From positions 1 through 14,601 of the forward strand of contig CAYRPN010000141.1 in assembly GCA_964426135.1 (NCBI GenBank): 14,601 nt of DNA, in the 5' to 3' direction. The notes under the pieces were generated by a model, which was not told the DNA's origin, made no database searches, and was given only the letters and a program-made list of their open reading frames with translations. This document shows positions 1 to 6,309 of the stretch, piece by piece (positions within the stretch are counted from its first letter, which is position 1; each line of letters starts with the position of its first letter). Origin of the DNA: CAYRPN01 sp964426135 (GTDB taxonomy: Bacteria; Planctomycetota; Phycisphaerae; Phycisphaerales; Phycisphaeraceae). The position numbers and the translations under genes were made by a program.

Positions 1-42
1 ATTTGAGATTTGAAATTGGAGAAGTGAGATTTGAAATGGGCG
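1..42. repeat. Degenerate heptanucleotide array at the window edge
   Basis: Six consecutive 7-base units can be read from base 1: atttgag, atttgaa, attggag, aagtgag, atttgaa, atgggcg. A 13-base direct repeat (4-16 and 25-37) lies exactly 21 bases, or three units, apart. The array is AT-rich, unlike its surroundings, lies beyond the 3' end of the pseudopilin gene and may continue to the left of the window. I see no gene in bases 1-122. Confidence 0.6.
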
Positions 43-98
43 TCTTGAACCAGTGATCCGGGATGCCGATCGCCACCGCGAGCACGGCGCGCGACGGT

Positions 99-144
99 CT
101 CACGGAGTATTCTGCAACGGACTCACGGAATATTCGGCAACGGA
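99..144. repeat. Two tandem 23-base copies across the pseudopilin stop
   Basis: Bases 99-121 and 122-144 are head-to-tail copies differing at two positions; both begin ctcacgga and end gcaacgga. The second copy contains the stop codon of the minus-strand pseudopilin gene (123-125), so the duplication covers the last codons and the immediate 3' flank. It may be a local slippage product. Confidence 0.75.
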
Positions 145-878
145 CTCGGCGGCACCCAGCCCTTGTGCCACGGCAGCGAGTACAGATCCTTGAGCATCAC
201 CCGGCGGGCGCTTTGATCCATGAAGGTGACGTTGACGGTCATGTCGTGCCGATCGATCGCCACGCGGGCCATTTCCATGTAGATGTCCCACGGTCGGCCG
301 TCGAAAATCGTCGGCACCGTTTCATTTGCGCGGGGCCAGGTGTCGACCCACGACGAATCGGCGAAGACCGGCGTGCGCGAGTGATCGATCACGTTCTCCC
401 ACCGGCTGCCGTACCACATCTGCGGCCAGGGATAGAGCGCCGGATTAAAAAAGCCGTGACCGCCTTCATTGCCCGCGTCGCCGCCCTTGGCGTTGTAGAG
501 GAACCCGTTGACCGCGTAGCTGCCCCGGTAGCTGCCGTACTGCCACGCGAGTTTGGCGCCGCCCCAACCGCTGAGCGGGTTGATGTTCTCCGCCTCGGGG
601 CAGAAACGGATGCGGTCGTCGCCGTTGTGATACTGCAGCAACTGCGGCATGAAGATCTTGCTGCCCTGATAGGGGAAGAGCTGGCCGTTCTGATCGATGC
701 TGTAGGCGTTGTAGCAGATGGAAAGTTGGCGGACGTTCGAAGCACACACGGACGCCCGCGTCGCCTCGCGGCTCTTGGCGTAGTTGGGCAGCAGCAACGC
801 GATCAGAAGCGAGATGATCGAACAGACCACCAGCACTTCGACGATGGTGAAGGCGCGGATGGGACGGCTGGGGGCCAT
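123..878 (-). CDS. Type II secretion-like pseudopilin (prepilin N-terminal methylation domain)
   Basis: A 251-residue protein with a class III (prepilin) signal. A short basic leader, MAPSRPIRA, is followed by FTIVEVLVV with Glu at mature position 5 and then a hydrophobic helix to about residue 30. Prepilin peptidase would cleave after Ala9; the usual residue there is Gly, so the site is slightly unusual. The rest is a globular domain rich in Trp, Tyr, Gly and Asn. Near the C-terminus come an RHDMTVNVTFMD stretch and then LYSLPWH, which resembles the LWxLKWH-type tail of pseudopilin-like proteins abundant in Phycisphaerae (from memory). It is probably anchored in the inner membrane and assembled into, or acting as a minor part of, a pseudopilus. 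The ATG at 878 is the only start that gives a correct leader, but no strong ribosome site precedes it. It lies just downstream of the PEP-CTERM gene on the same strand, with a hairpin between. Confidence 0.9.
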   Translation of the reverse strand: MAPSRPIRAFTIVEVLVVCSIISLLIALLLPNYAKSREATRASVCASNVRQLSICYNAYSIDQNGQLFPYQGSKIFMPQLLQYHNGDDRIRFCPEAENINPLSGWGGAKLAWQYGSYRGSYAVNGFLYNAKGGDAGNEGGHGFFNPALYPWPQMWYGSRWENVIDHSRTPVFADSSWVDTWPRANETVPTIFDGRPWDIYMEMARVAIDRHDMTVNVTFMDQSARRVMLKDLYSLPWHKGWVPPSPLPNIP

Positions 879-901
879 GCGTTGTCGGCCAGGGGAGAGA
901 A

Positions 902-933
902 ATCGAGCGGTCCGCGCTGGCGGACCGCTCGAT
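902..933 (-). terminator. 14-bp perfect hairpin between the PEP-CTERM and pseudopilin genes
   Basis: Bases 902-915 and 920-933 are a perfect 14-bp inverted repeat with a 4-base loop. On the minus strand the stem is followed by TTCTCTCC, a modest pyrimidine-rich tail. It fits termination after the PEP-CTERM gene, whose stop is at 960. It ends 24 bases before the pseudopilin ATG, so it could instead act as a leader hairpin or processing site for that gene. Confidence 0.6.
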
Positions 934-959
934 GATTGTATCGCATGCCGATCGACCGA

Positions 960-2030
960 TCACTTGATCGAGACGGCTGCATGCCTCTTCTGCCGGCGGC
1001 CCAGCGCGGCCAGCGCGAGCAGGCCGAGCAAGCCCGTGGCGGGCTCAGGAACCTGCTGGGCGAAGACTTCGACCTCCGCCAGCGTGAGGAAATTATTGCC
1101 TCCGGCCGCGGTGTTGGCGGTGATCCGCACGAACCGGCCGGTCACCGATGTCATGTCAATCACCTGGCCGAAACGCTGCCCGCCCAGGTCGGTCCCGAAC
1201 AGGTTCAGGGCCTGCGCGAATACCACGGTCGTGCCGTCGTTCGCAAGGACCTCCAGCGTGGCGGCACTGCCGTTGCCTTGAAAGTCAGTTCGGCTGAACA
1301 GGTTGACGTAGTCCAGTTCCTGGCTGACGCCCAGGTCGACCTGCCAGAACGAGGGGCCGGAAGTGTTGCTGTGGAAAATCGGGTGCGTGCTGCCCACGCC
1401 GGTCGAATCGATGTGCGAATAATGGCCATCGATATCGCCGTCGATCGCGTCGTTGAACGTCGTGCCGGCGCCGGCCGAGGTGCCGGTGACGGTCTTGCCC
1501 AGCGCGATGTTCGGCATGATCGGCGTGTTCTGGCCGTAGATTTCGAACTCGGCGAAGGTCATGAAATCGGGGGTGGCGTCCAGACGTGTCAGGACGACCC
1601 TGCTGCCGAATACGTTTCGCAATTCGGAAGTGCCCCAGGGCAGATCGTTGGTGGATTGTCCCACGAGGTAATTCTTGGAGAAGCTGAGATTGTTGGCTGT
1701 GTCAAATACTTCGATCTTGAAACTCTCGACGGAGTTCTGCACCGCATTACGAGGAAAAATTTCGACGCGATCAAGAAACTTGTTTGTTCCCAGGTCGATC
1801 TGGAAGAACGCCGGCGTGGCGGAGTTGTTCGTATGGAAGATGCCGGTGACGGGACCGGCGCGATTGCCGTCATTCGCCAGCGAAGGAGCGAACGACAACG
1901 AACCGCAACAGGGACCAAGCGTTGAGGACGCAGTGGCGACGCCGCTGGGCGCGAGGTTCGTGGGCACGGCGTGAGCAGCTTGAATCAGACCGAGGCACAG
2001 AGCAACGGCGGTGAGGGAAAAACGTTTCAT
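960..2030 (-). CDS. PEP-CTERM protein with two discoidin (F5/8 type C)-like domains
   Basis: A 356-residue exported protein. A Sec signal peptide ending AAHA is followed by two similar domains at roughly residues 25-165 and 170-322. Each starts NLA or NIALGK and contains FxQxDLG, FxPR or FSRT, and a closing AEFEIYG or AEVEVFA, the pattern of galactose-binding or fucolectin-like discoidin folds. The C-terminus (327-356) is a PEP-CTERM tail: VPEP, a hydrophobic stretch, then GRRQKR. In known systems exosortase recognises such tails, and the proteins reach the cell surface or extracellular matrix; no exosortase gene is in this window. The start at 2030 is chosen because AGGAGA precedes it with a 6-base gap and the signal peptide begins there; an upstream ATG at 2078 would spoil the signal peptide. 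The ligand is likely a carbohydrate, but this is inferred from the fold only. Confidence 0.88.
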   Translation of the reverse strand: MKRFSLTAVALCLGLIQAAHAVPTNLAPSGVATASSTLGPCCGSLSFAPSLANDGNRAGPVTGIFHTNNSATPAFFQIDLGTNKFLDRVEIFPRNAVQNSVESFKIEVFDTANNLSFSKNYLVGQSTNDLPWGTSELRNVFGSRVVLTRLDATPDFMTFAEFEIYGQNTPIMPNIALGKTVTGTSAGAGTTFNDAIDGDIDGHYSHIDSTGVGSTHPIFHSNTSGPSFWQVDLGVSQELDYVNLFSRTDFQGNGSAATLEVLANDGTTVVFAQALNLFGTDLGGQRFGQVIDMTSVTGRFVRITANTAAGGNNFLTLAEVEVFAQQVPEPATGLLGLLALAALGRRQKRHAAVSIK

Positions 2031-2036
2031 TCCAAT

Positions 2037-2042
2037 TCTCCT
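2037..2042 (-). promoter_or_regulatory. Ribosome binding site deciding the PEP-CTERM start
   Basis: On the minus strand AGGAGA lies six bases before the ATG at 2030, which fixes that ATG over the upstream in-frame ATG at 2078. Confidence 0.75.
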
Positions 2043-2105
2043 ATGAAGGTGGTGAATGAGAGCCTGTAACGTGGCCAACCACCGGAAAGGAAACGACTTT
2101 GACAG

Positions 2106-2133
2106 ATTCTACAGTCAGTTTCCTCTTCTGCAA
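2106..2133 (-). promoter_or_regulatory. Candidate promoter for the PEP-CTERM gene
   Basis: On the minus strand TTGCAG (2133-2128) and TAGAAT (2111-2106) are separated by 16 bases. The -10 box matches the sigma-70 consensus at five of six positions and the -35 is weaker. It would give a leader of about 70 bases. This is from pattern matching only. Confidence 0.3.
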
Positions 2134-2261
2134 TGATTCGCGCCGCGCTTGGAGCGCATATCTCCATGCCGGACTCGGGCACTCCGCAATCGCCGATCCG
2201 GCGCGTCGTCGGATTTCTCACGCGCCAGTTCAGCGATCACATGGCCATCGTGCGAAACTGG

Positions 2262-2290
2262 TTGAACCTGTTTCGTTGCTCGATTAGCAT
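2262..2290 (+). promoter_or_regulatory. Candidate promoter for the Gfo/Idh/MocA gene
   Basis: TTGAAC (2262-2267) and TAGCAT (2285-2290) are 17 bases apart, each matching the sigma-70 consensus at four of six positions. Transcription would begin near 2297, giving a leader of about 64 bases that includes the ribosome site at 2349-2354. Confidence 0.3.
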
Positions 2291-2348
2291 GCCGACCCGG
2301 TCACCTGGCGCGGGTGTTTCCTCCTACGTTCATCGTTTGCAAATCCCC

Positions 2349-2354
2349 AAGGAG
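2349..2354 (+). promoter_or_regulatory. Ribosome binding site deciding the oxidoreductase start
   Basis: AAGGAG lies six bases before the ATG at 2361. This supports starting there and not at ATG codons further upstream in the same open frame. Confidence 0.8.
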
Positions 2355-2360
2355 TGCCTC

Positions 2361-3509
2361 ATGGCTCGCAAGAAGAAATCGACCGCCATCAAGAATCGCC
2401 CCGTCAACGTCGCGATGGTCGGCCTGGGCTTCGGCTCCGAGTTCATCCCGATTTACCAGGCGCACCCCGACGCCAACATCGCCGCCATCTGCCAGCGCAA
2501 CGTCGCCAAGCTCAACAAGGTCGGCGACACCTTCGGCATCGCCACGCGCTACACCGAGTACGACGACGTGCTCGCCGATCCGAATGTCGATTTCGTGCAC
2601 ATCAACTCGCCGATTCCCGATCACGCGTGGATGTCGATCGAAGCACTCAAGGCCGGCAAGCACGTCATGTGCACCGTGCCGATGGCCACGACGATCAAGG
2701 AGTGCGAGAAGATTTGCCAGCTCGTCGATGACACGGGCCTGACCTACATGATGGCGGAAACCGTGGTCTACTCGCGCGAGTTTCTCTTCATCAAGGAAAT
2801 GTACGACAAGGGCGAACTCGGCAAGATTCAGCACCTGGCCGCGTCGCATCCGCAGGACATGGACGGCTGGCCCGACTACTGGCAGAAGATGATCCCGATG
2901 CACTACGCGACCCACGTGGTCAGCCCGTGCCTGGGACTCGTCGACGGCCGCGCGGAATACGTGAGCTGCCTCGGCTCCGGCACCGTGCGCAAGGACATCG
3001 CGAAGAAGAGCGGCAACAAGTTCGCCGTCGAATCCTGCCACATCAAGATCAAGGGCAGCGACGTCGTCGCCCACATCTGGCGCTTCCTCTACGACGTGGC
3101 CCGGCAGTACCGCGAGAGCTTCGATGTGTACGGCACGAAGAAGAGCTTCGAGTGGACGCTGACCGAGCACGAGCCGCACATCATTCACACGGCCAAGAAG
3201 CCGGAGCCGGAGATTCCCTCGAAGGTGACGGTGCCCGACTACGCGCACCTGCTGCCCAAGCCGATCCAGCGTTTCACGCAGCCGGCGGAGATTCACGACA
3301 CCGAGCACCTCAGCTTCATCCAGGGCGGCGGTCACGGCGGCTCGCACCCGCATCTGGTGAATGAGTTCGTCAGCGCGCTCAAGCAAGGCCGCGACCCCTG
3401 GCCCAACGCCCGCACCAGCGCGAACTGGACCTGCGTCGGCTTGTGCGCCCACGAGTCGGCGAAGCAGGGCGGCAAGATCGTGAAGCTGCCGGCGTTCACG
3501 CTGAAGTGA
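2361..3509 (+). CDS. Gfo/Idh/MocA-family oxidoreductase
   Basis: A 382-residue protein with an N-terminal NAD(P)-binding Rossmann fold: hydrophobic strand VNVAMVGLGFGSEFIP with Gly21, Gly23 and Gly25, then a DDVLADPNVDFVHINSP segment. The C-terminal half (from about residue 140) is the alpha/beta substrate-binding domain with ASHPQDMDGWPDYWQ, MHYATHVVSP and a late GGGHGGSHPHLVNEFV segment. Members usually oxidise or reduce sugars, inositols or their derivatives; the substrate here cannot be told. The usual Glu-Lys-Pro motif is replaced by Thr105-Val106-Pro107, so the common catalytic lysine is absent at that place. No twin-arginine signal is seen, so it is probably cytoplasmic. It stands alone on its strand, with a strong ribosome site before it and a long hairpin plus intrinsic terminator after it. 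The family is certain; the reaction is not. Confidence 0.9.
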   Translation: MARKKKSTAIKNRPVNVAMVGLGFGSEFIPIYQAHPDANIAAICQRNVAKLNKVGDTFGIATRYTEYDDVLADPNVDFVHINSPIPDHAWMSIEALKAGKHVMCTVPMATTIKECEKICQLVDDTGLTYMMAETVVYSREFLFIKEMYDKGELGKIQHLAASHPQDMDGWPDYWQKMIPMHYATHVVSPCLGLVDGRAEYVSCLGSGTVRKDIAKKSGNKFAVESCHIKIKGSDVVAHIWRFLYDVARQYRESFDVYGTKKSFEWTLTEHEPHIIHTAKKPEPEIPSKVTVPDYAHLLPKPIQRFTQPAEIHDTEHLSFIQGGGHGGSHPHLVNEFVSALKQGRDPWPNARTSANWTCVGLCAHESAKQGGKIVKLPAFTLK

Positions 3510-3511
3510 TC

Positions 3512-3598
3512 CGTAGGGTGCGTCAAGTCCGCGCGGACGCACCATCTTGCGTCTCCCGTCGAGTGTGGTGCGTCCGCGCGGACTTGACGCACCCTACG
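3512..3598. repeat. REP-like palindrome with 33-bp perfect arms
   Basis: Bases 3512-3544 and 3566-3598 are exact reverse complements of 33 bases, with a 21-base spacer. Each arm itself carries GGTGCGTC and GACGCACC flanking an inner TCCGCGCGGA palindrome. It starts two bases after the oxidoreductase stop. Related copies are at 9425-9466 and 14544-14601, and the last one shares the spacer (CCAT-TTGCGTC) as well as the arms. This is a dispersed palindromic element; it could stabilise mRNA ends or terminate transcription. Confidence 0.85.
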
Positions 3599-3651
3599 AC
3601 GAACCGGCGAGGTTGTTTCTCCTCGATTCCTTCGATACCAGGAACTCCCCC

Positions 3652-3677
3652 AAGAGCACCACTCGGTGCTCTTTTTA
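3652..3677 (+). terminator. Intrinsic terminator after the oxidoreductase gene
   Basis: AAGAGCACC (3652-3660) pairs perfectly with GGTGCTCTT (3665-3673) around a 4-base loop, and T residues continue to 3676. This is a textbook rho-independent terminator for plus-strand transcripts. Its T run overlaps the TAA stop (3675-3677) of the convergent release-factor-like gene. In the minus direction the tail is G-rich, so termination there would be weaker. Confidence 0.85.
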
Positions 3678-4184
3678 TTTCATCGCTCGCAAGCCGCGAA
3701 GTCCGCGCTGTTCGTTGACCAGCTTGAGCGCGCGTGGCTCTTCCTTCAGCAGTTTGACGAGTTGCGAAGCGCTGCACATCAGCACGGCCGCCGCCCGCGC
3801 CATGTCGAACTGCATCGCGGCGAGGACATCCAATGCCTCGGCCAGCATCGATGGAAAGTCGTCGTGTGTCGGATTCAACACGATCCGCCCAGCCCGCAGC
3901 CGCGATCGCCACAGGTCGCCGGGCGGCGCGCCCGGTTCATACGAGCAACGCACGGCAAGGGCCAGATTCACGCGCAGGCGAAACGCCGCTTCGCTCAGGT
4001 TCTGCGCCTGGCTTCGCCGCTCGCCGGCGGCGGCGCGAATGCCGGACTCCAGATGCGTCAGATCGATGGCGGTTGCAACTTTGTTGCGATGCTGTCCACC
4101 CGGGCCGCCGGCGCGGAGGTGATCGACCCGGCATTGCGTCAGCAATTCCTGCACCGTCAGCGAAGCGGGGTGTCGGGGCGGCAT
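3675..4184 (-). CDS. Peptide chain release factor-like protein (GGQ domain)
   Basis: A 169-residue protein with the catalytic loop of class I release factors: RAGGPGGQHRNK, with GGQ at residues 29-31, followed by ATAIDLTHLESGI. The GGQ glutamine promotes hydrolysis of peptidyl-tRNA in the ribosomal peptidyl-transferase centre. The codon-recognition domains of RF1 and RF2 are missing, so it belongs with stand-alone GGQ proteins used in ribosome rescue or related hydrolysis. It lacks the very basic tail typical of ArfB. Instead it has a helical C-terminus of about 60 residues (LKEEPRALKLVNEQRGLRGL) that may be a separate binding module. The start is the first ATG that keeps the GGQ domain near the N-terminus; its ribosome site is weak. 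It is divergent from the DUF721 gene across 61 bases and converges on the oxidoreductase gene. Confidence 0.85.
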   Translation of the reverse strand: MPPRHPASLTVQELLTQCRVDHLRAGGPGGQHRNKVATAIDLTHLESGIRAAAGERRSQAQNLSEAAFRLRVNLALAVRCSYEPGAPPGDLWRSRLRAGRIVLNPTHDDFPSMLAEALDVLAAMQFDMARAAAVLMCSASQLVKLLKEEPRALKLVNEQRGLRGLRAMK

Positions 4185-4245
4185 CGGCGGCCATTCTATT
4201 GCCGTTGAGTATGGCGCGTCCCATGCCGATGCCGGTCAAAGTAGA

Positions 4246-4617
4246 ATGCGCCGCATGGGCACGGACCCCGCGGACCAGTACCTGAGCCGGCTGCGCGAGT
4301 GGCGCAATCGCCGTGAGCCGGACCTCACGCTCGGCTTCCTGCGCGATCAGTTCAAGCGCGACATGGTGAAGCCCGCGAAGCAGTTGACTGAAATGGTCGC
4401 GCTCTGGCAGGAACTGGTGCCCGCCCATCTGCTCGATCACGCGCGGCTGGAGACGATCAGCCGCGGAGTCCTCAAGGTGTCCGTCGCATCAAGCGCGAGA
4501 CTTTACGAACTGGATCGGCTGCTGCGCGGCGGACTGGAACAGGAACTGATCAAGCGTCACAAGGGCCCCGCGGTGCGACGCATTCAGCTGCGCGTCGCGC
4601 CGCTTGAGAAGAAATGA
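4246..4617 (+). CDS. DUF721 / DciA-like protein
   Basis: A 123-residue protein matching the DUF721 pattern. A basic helical N-terminus (residues 1-50) leads into ALWQELVPAHLLDHARLE, then GVLKVSVASSARLYELDRLL and a closing RRIQLRV strand. In bacteria without DnaC or DnaI, DciA-type members of this family load the replicative helicase DnaB; KH-like folding and DNA or helicase contact are known from that family. Whether this protein does the same is inferred from the domain alone. An ATG at 4255 is an equally possible start, since neither has a convincing ribosome site. It is the first gene of a plus-strand series but is separated from the next gene by a 250-bp gap with a large palindrome, so cotranscription with the lipoproteins is doubtful. 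Confidence 0.78.
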   Translation: MRRMGTDPADQYLSRLREWRNRREPDLTLGFLRDQFKRDMVKPAKQLTEMVALWQELVPAHLLDHARLETISRGVLKVSVASSARLYELDRLLRGGLEQELIKRHKGPAVRRIQLRVAPLEKK

Positions 4618-4652
4618 CCCGCCATGAATGGTCGCACTGGAAGCGACATCTG

Positions 4653-4810
4653 ATACGGATTCCATCTGATTCTCGCGCCGATGCCACTGGCAGGCTTGGC
4701 TGCCAGTGGACCTGCGAAAAGCAAGGCGGGGGGCGTCGGTGGACGCTAGAAACGCACTGGCAGCCGAGCCTGCCAGTGCCATCAGCGCGAGAATCAAGTG
4801 GAATCCGTAT
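4653..4810. repeat. 158-bp nested palindrome, MITE-like
   Basis: Bases 4653-4708 and 4755-4810 are 56-base inverted copies matching at 51 positions, with a 46-base spacer. Within each arm CACTGGCAG...CTGCCAGTG forms a further hairpin, so the element is a palindrome of palindromes. The outer ends are ATACGGATTCCA. It contains no gene and fills most of the space between the DUF721 gene and the first lipoprotein. It resembles a small non-autonomous mobile element or REP pair; no target duplication is obvious. Confidence 0.8.
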
Positions 4811-4868
4811 GACTGTGCTGCTCGTAAGCCCCACCCTGAAACGGATTGGATCACGAAAGGGAATCCTG

Positions 4869-5291
4869 ATGCTCTTGCGGATGGCAGTTTGCTTTCTCGC
4901 CGCGCTGGTCGCCGGACAGGGTTGCGTTTCGCGCCTTGCGGATGAGATGAATCCGGGGCCAGGCCGCGCGTCGACGTCGGAGCGATCATCTCATCTGCTG
5001 ACGCCCGAAGGTTCGGATGATCTTTCGCGTGTCGATGATGCCGCGCTCGCCGCCCGCGTGGCCCGGCAGCGCGCCGATGCCGAGGCGCGCACCGCCGCCA
5101 CCTTCCGCTATGCCGTCGAGTATCAGGGTGACGATCTGTCGGCTGACGGTCCTTACCGCAAACTGCTTTTCGACATGAAGCAGTCGGAGACTGAACTCGA
5201 TCGGCTCGAACGCGAACTGCAGTCGCGCAAAGGTTCGCAAGGACGCGCGGGCGAATCGTCCCAACCGAAACAGCGAGGTTCCACGCCATGA
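4869..5291 (+). CDS. Small putative lipoprotein of unknown function
   Basis: A 140-residue protein, not recognised. A short basic-hydrophobic leader (MLLRMAVCFLAALVAGQGC) suggests lipidation at Cys19, although the GQG before it is a poor lipobox. The mature part is hydrophilic, with a likely helical stretch of DDAALAARVARQRADAEART type and a second charged helix near residues 102-122 (ETELDRLERELQ), and then a Ser/Gln/Pro-rich tail. The start at 4869 is preceded by an AAGGGA ribosome-like site; the longer open frame upstream runs through the 4653-4810 palindrome and is not real coding. The stop overlaps the next ATG (ATGA), so the two are probably translationally coupled and act in the same place, likely the periplasmic face of a membrane. 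Confidence 0.72.
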   Translation: MLLRMAVCFLAALVAGQGCVSRLADEMNPGPGRASTSERSSHLLTPEGSDDLSRVDDAALAARVARQRADAEARTAATFRYAVEYQGDDLSADGPYRKLLFDMKQSETELDRLERELQSRKGSQGRAGESSQPKQRGSTP

Positions 5292-6004
5292 TGAGGAAGT
5301 TCCTGCGCGGCGGCATGATTGTCGTTTTGACTCTGGCGGGTTGTCAGAGCGAGCCGGTCGCCGCGCCGCCGGTGCCGCGGACGCCGCCTGCGGTCGACGG
5401 CCCGATTCGCAAAGAGGTCGGGCCGGTCGCCGCGATCGACATCTATCCGCTCCAAGCCGCGAAGCAGACGCACCATTACGTGGACGGCCGACGCAAAGGA
5501 CAGATTTTCACCTGGCGGTTCGAGCGCGGCACGGACAACACCTGGAACGATGTGGATGAGGGCATGCATACGATGGTGATTCGCGAGAAGGACGGCGCGA
5601 TCCTGGTCGTGCGCGAAGAGGACAGCGACGAGAAAGTGCGCATTGAATACGACCCGCCCCTGGAACTGTTGCCCGCGAAACTGGAAGTCGGCAAACCTCG
5701 CGAGACGAAGTGCAGAATGTCCGTCTACGATCTGGCCACCGGCAATCTGCGAGAGGAGGGCGACTGTGTGCATGTCGTGGAGTACCTGGGCCGGCAGAAG
5801 AGGCGGATCGCGGCAGGGGAGGTGGACGCCTGCCGCACGCGGGCCGTGCGCAGGATGCAGTTGAAGCTTGCGCAGGTGGAAGTGGTGATCGAGGTGGCGG
5901 CGGTTCCGGGGCAGGGGAAGATCTGGTCGCGCATCGAGCGGGACACCCGAGCGCTGGGCCTGTTTTCCGTCAAGAGCGCCGAGGAAATGAATCGCTCCCC
6001 ATGA
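5288..6004 (+). CDS. Putative lipoprotein of unknown function
   Basis: A 238-residue protein, not recognised. It has a clear lipoprotein signal: MMRKFLRGG, a hydrophobic core and LAGC with Cys19 as the lipidated residue. A Pro/Ala-rich linker (about 22-37) leads to a mostly beta-rich body with many charged residues (HHYVDGRRKGQIFTWRFE, MVIREKDGAILVVREED). Near the C-terminus RRMQLKLAQVEVVIEVAAVPGQGKIWSR suggests paired strands. Two Cys pairs or single Cys residues (about 142, 159, 182) could matter but form no known motif. It begins within the stop of the preceding lipoprotein gene, with GAGG nine bases before the ATG; the second ATG at 5291 is also possible. The pair is probably one transcription unit with the small cysteine protein that follows. 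Confidence 0.8.
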   Translation: MMRKFLRGGMIVVLTLAGCQSEPVAAPPVPRTPPAVDGPIRKEVGPVAAIDIYPLQAAKQTHHYVDGRRKGQIFTWRFERGTDNTWNDVDEGMHTMVIREKDGAILVVREEDSDEKVRIEYDPPLELLPAKLEVGKPRETKCRMSVYDLATGNLREEGDCVHVVEYLGRQKRRIAAGEVDACRTRAVRRMQLKLAQVEVVIEVAAVPGQGKIWSRIERDTRALGLFSVKSAEEMNRSP

Positions 6005-6067
6005 GCGGGAACCTGAAGTGGCGGGGTGATCTTGCCGATGAACTGGCGCAGGGAGAAAGTGGCACCT

Positions 6068-6274
6068 ATGTCAAGCGTCATCCGCATCATCTGTCCGAAT
6101 CTGATGTGCCGCACCATCCTGTCCGTGCCCGCGACAGCGCGAGGCAAGGATGTCCGCTGCAGTTCGTGCGGGTCCAAAGTGCGCATTCCCGCTCCCAAGG
6201 CCGCCGCGCCGGCGATGCCTGCCGCACCGGCCACTCCCGCCGCGCCCGCCAAGGACGCCGAGAAACCCGCGTGA
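6068..6274 (+). CDS. Small four-cysteine, zinc-ribbon-like protein
   Basis: A 68-residue protein with two cysteine pairs: CPNLMC (Cys9, Cys14) and CSSC (Cys31, Cys34). Between them ILSVPATARGKDVRC follows the strand-turn-strand pattern of small zinc ribbons. The C-terminus is a disordered Ala/Pro repeat (AAPAMPAAPATPAAPAK). Such domains often sit at the start of planctomycete and myxobacterial proteins as metal-binding knuckles; here the domain stands alone. Function is unknown. The ATG at 6068 is preferred because a GGGAG lies 12 bases upstream and the cysteine domain starts soon after; in-frame ATGs at 6026 and 6038 are alternatives. It ends 33 bases from the convergent porin gene. Confidence 0.65.
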   Translation: MSSVIRIICPNLMCRTILSVPATARGKDVRCSSCGSKVRIPAPKAAAPAMPAAPATPAAPAKDAEKPA

Positions 6275-6293
6275 TCCCCTCCGCCTTTTCTTG

Positions 6294-6309
6294 AAGCGGG
6301 TGCCCGCTT
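6294..6309. terminator. Weak hairpin between convergent genes
   Basis: AAGCGGG and CCCGCTT can pair across a two-base loop, overlapping the porin stop codon. There is no proper T run on the plus strand, so a role as a shared terminator is only possible. Confidence 0.3.

Larger units (their letters stand above)
2031..2360. other. 330-bp divergent intergenic region
   Basis: This region separates the minus-strand PEP-CTERM gene from the plus-strand oxidoreductase. It holds ribosome sites at both ends and one plausible promoter for each direction, listed separately. An open frame in phase with the oxidoreductase runs back to 2133, but its translation looks non-coding and lacks homology to the Rossmann N-terminus. 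No hairpin, RNA gene or riboswitch was recognised. Confidence 0.6.

Noticed and set aside
936..1925. 329-residue plus-strand open frame
   Set aside because: Antisense to the PEP-CTERM gene, which shows signal peptide, domains and sorting tail.
2099..2104. Perfect TTGACA box on the plus strand
   Set aside because: No acceptable -10 box occurs 15-19 bases downstream, so I do not call a promoter.
2133..2360. 76-residue N-terminal extension of the oxidoreductase
   Set aside because: The Rossmann fold begins soon after the ATG at 2361, which has a good ribosome site; the extension has no recognisable character.
2301..3545. 414-residue minus-strand open frame
   Set aside because: Antisense to the clearly identified oxidoreductase, with shadow composition and no motifs.
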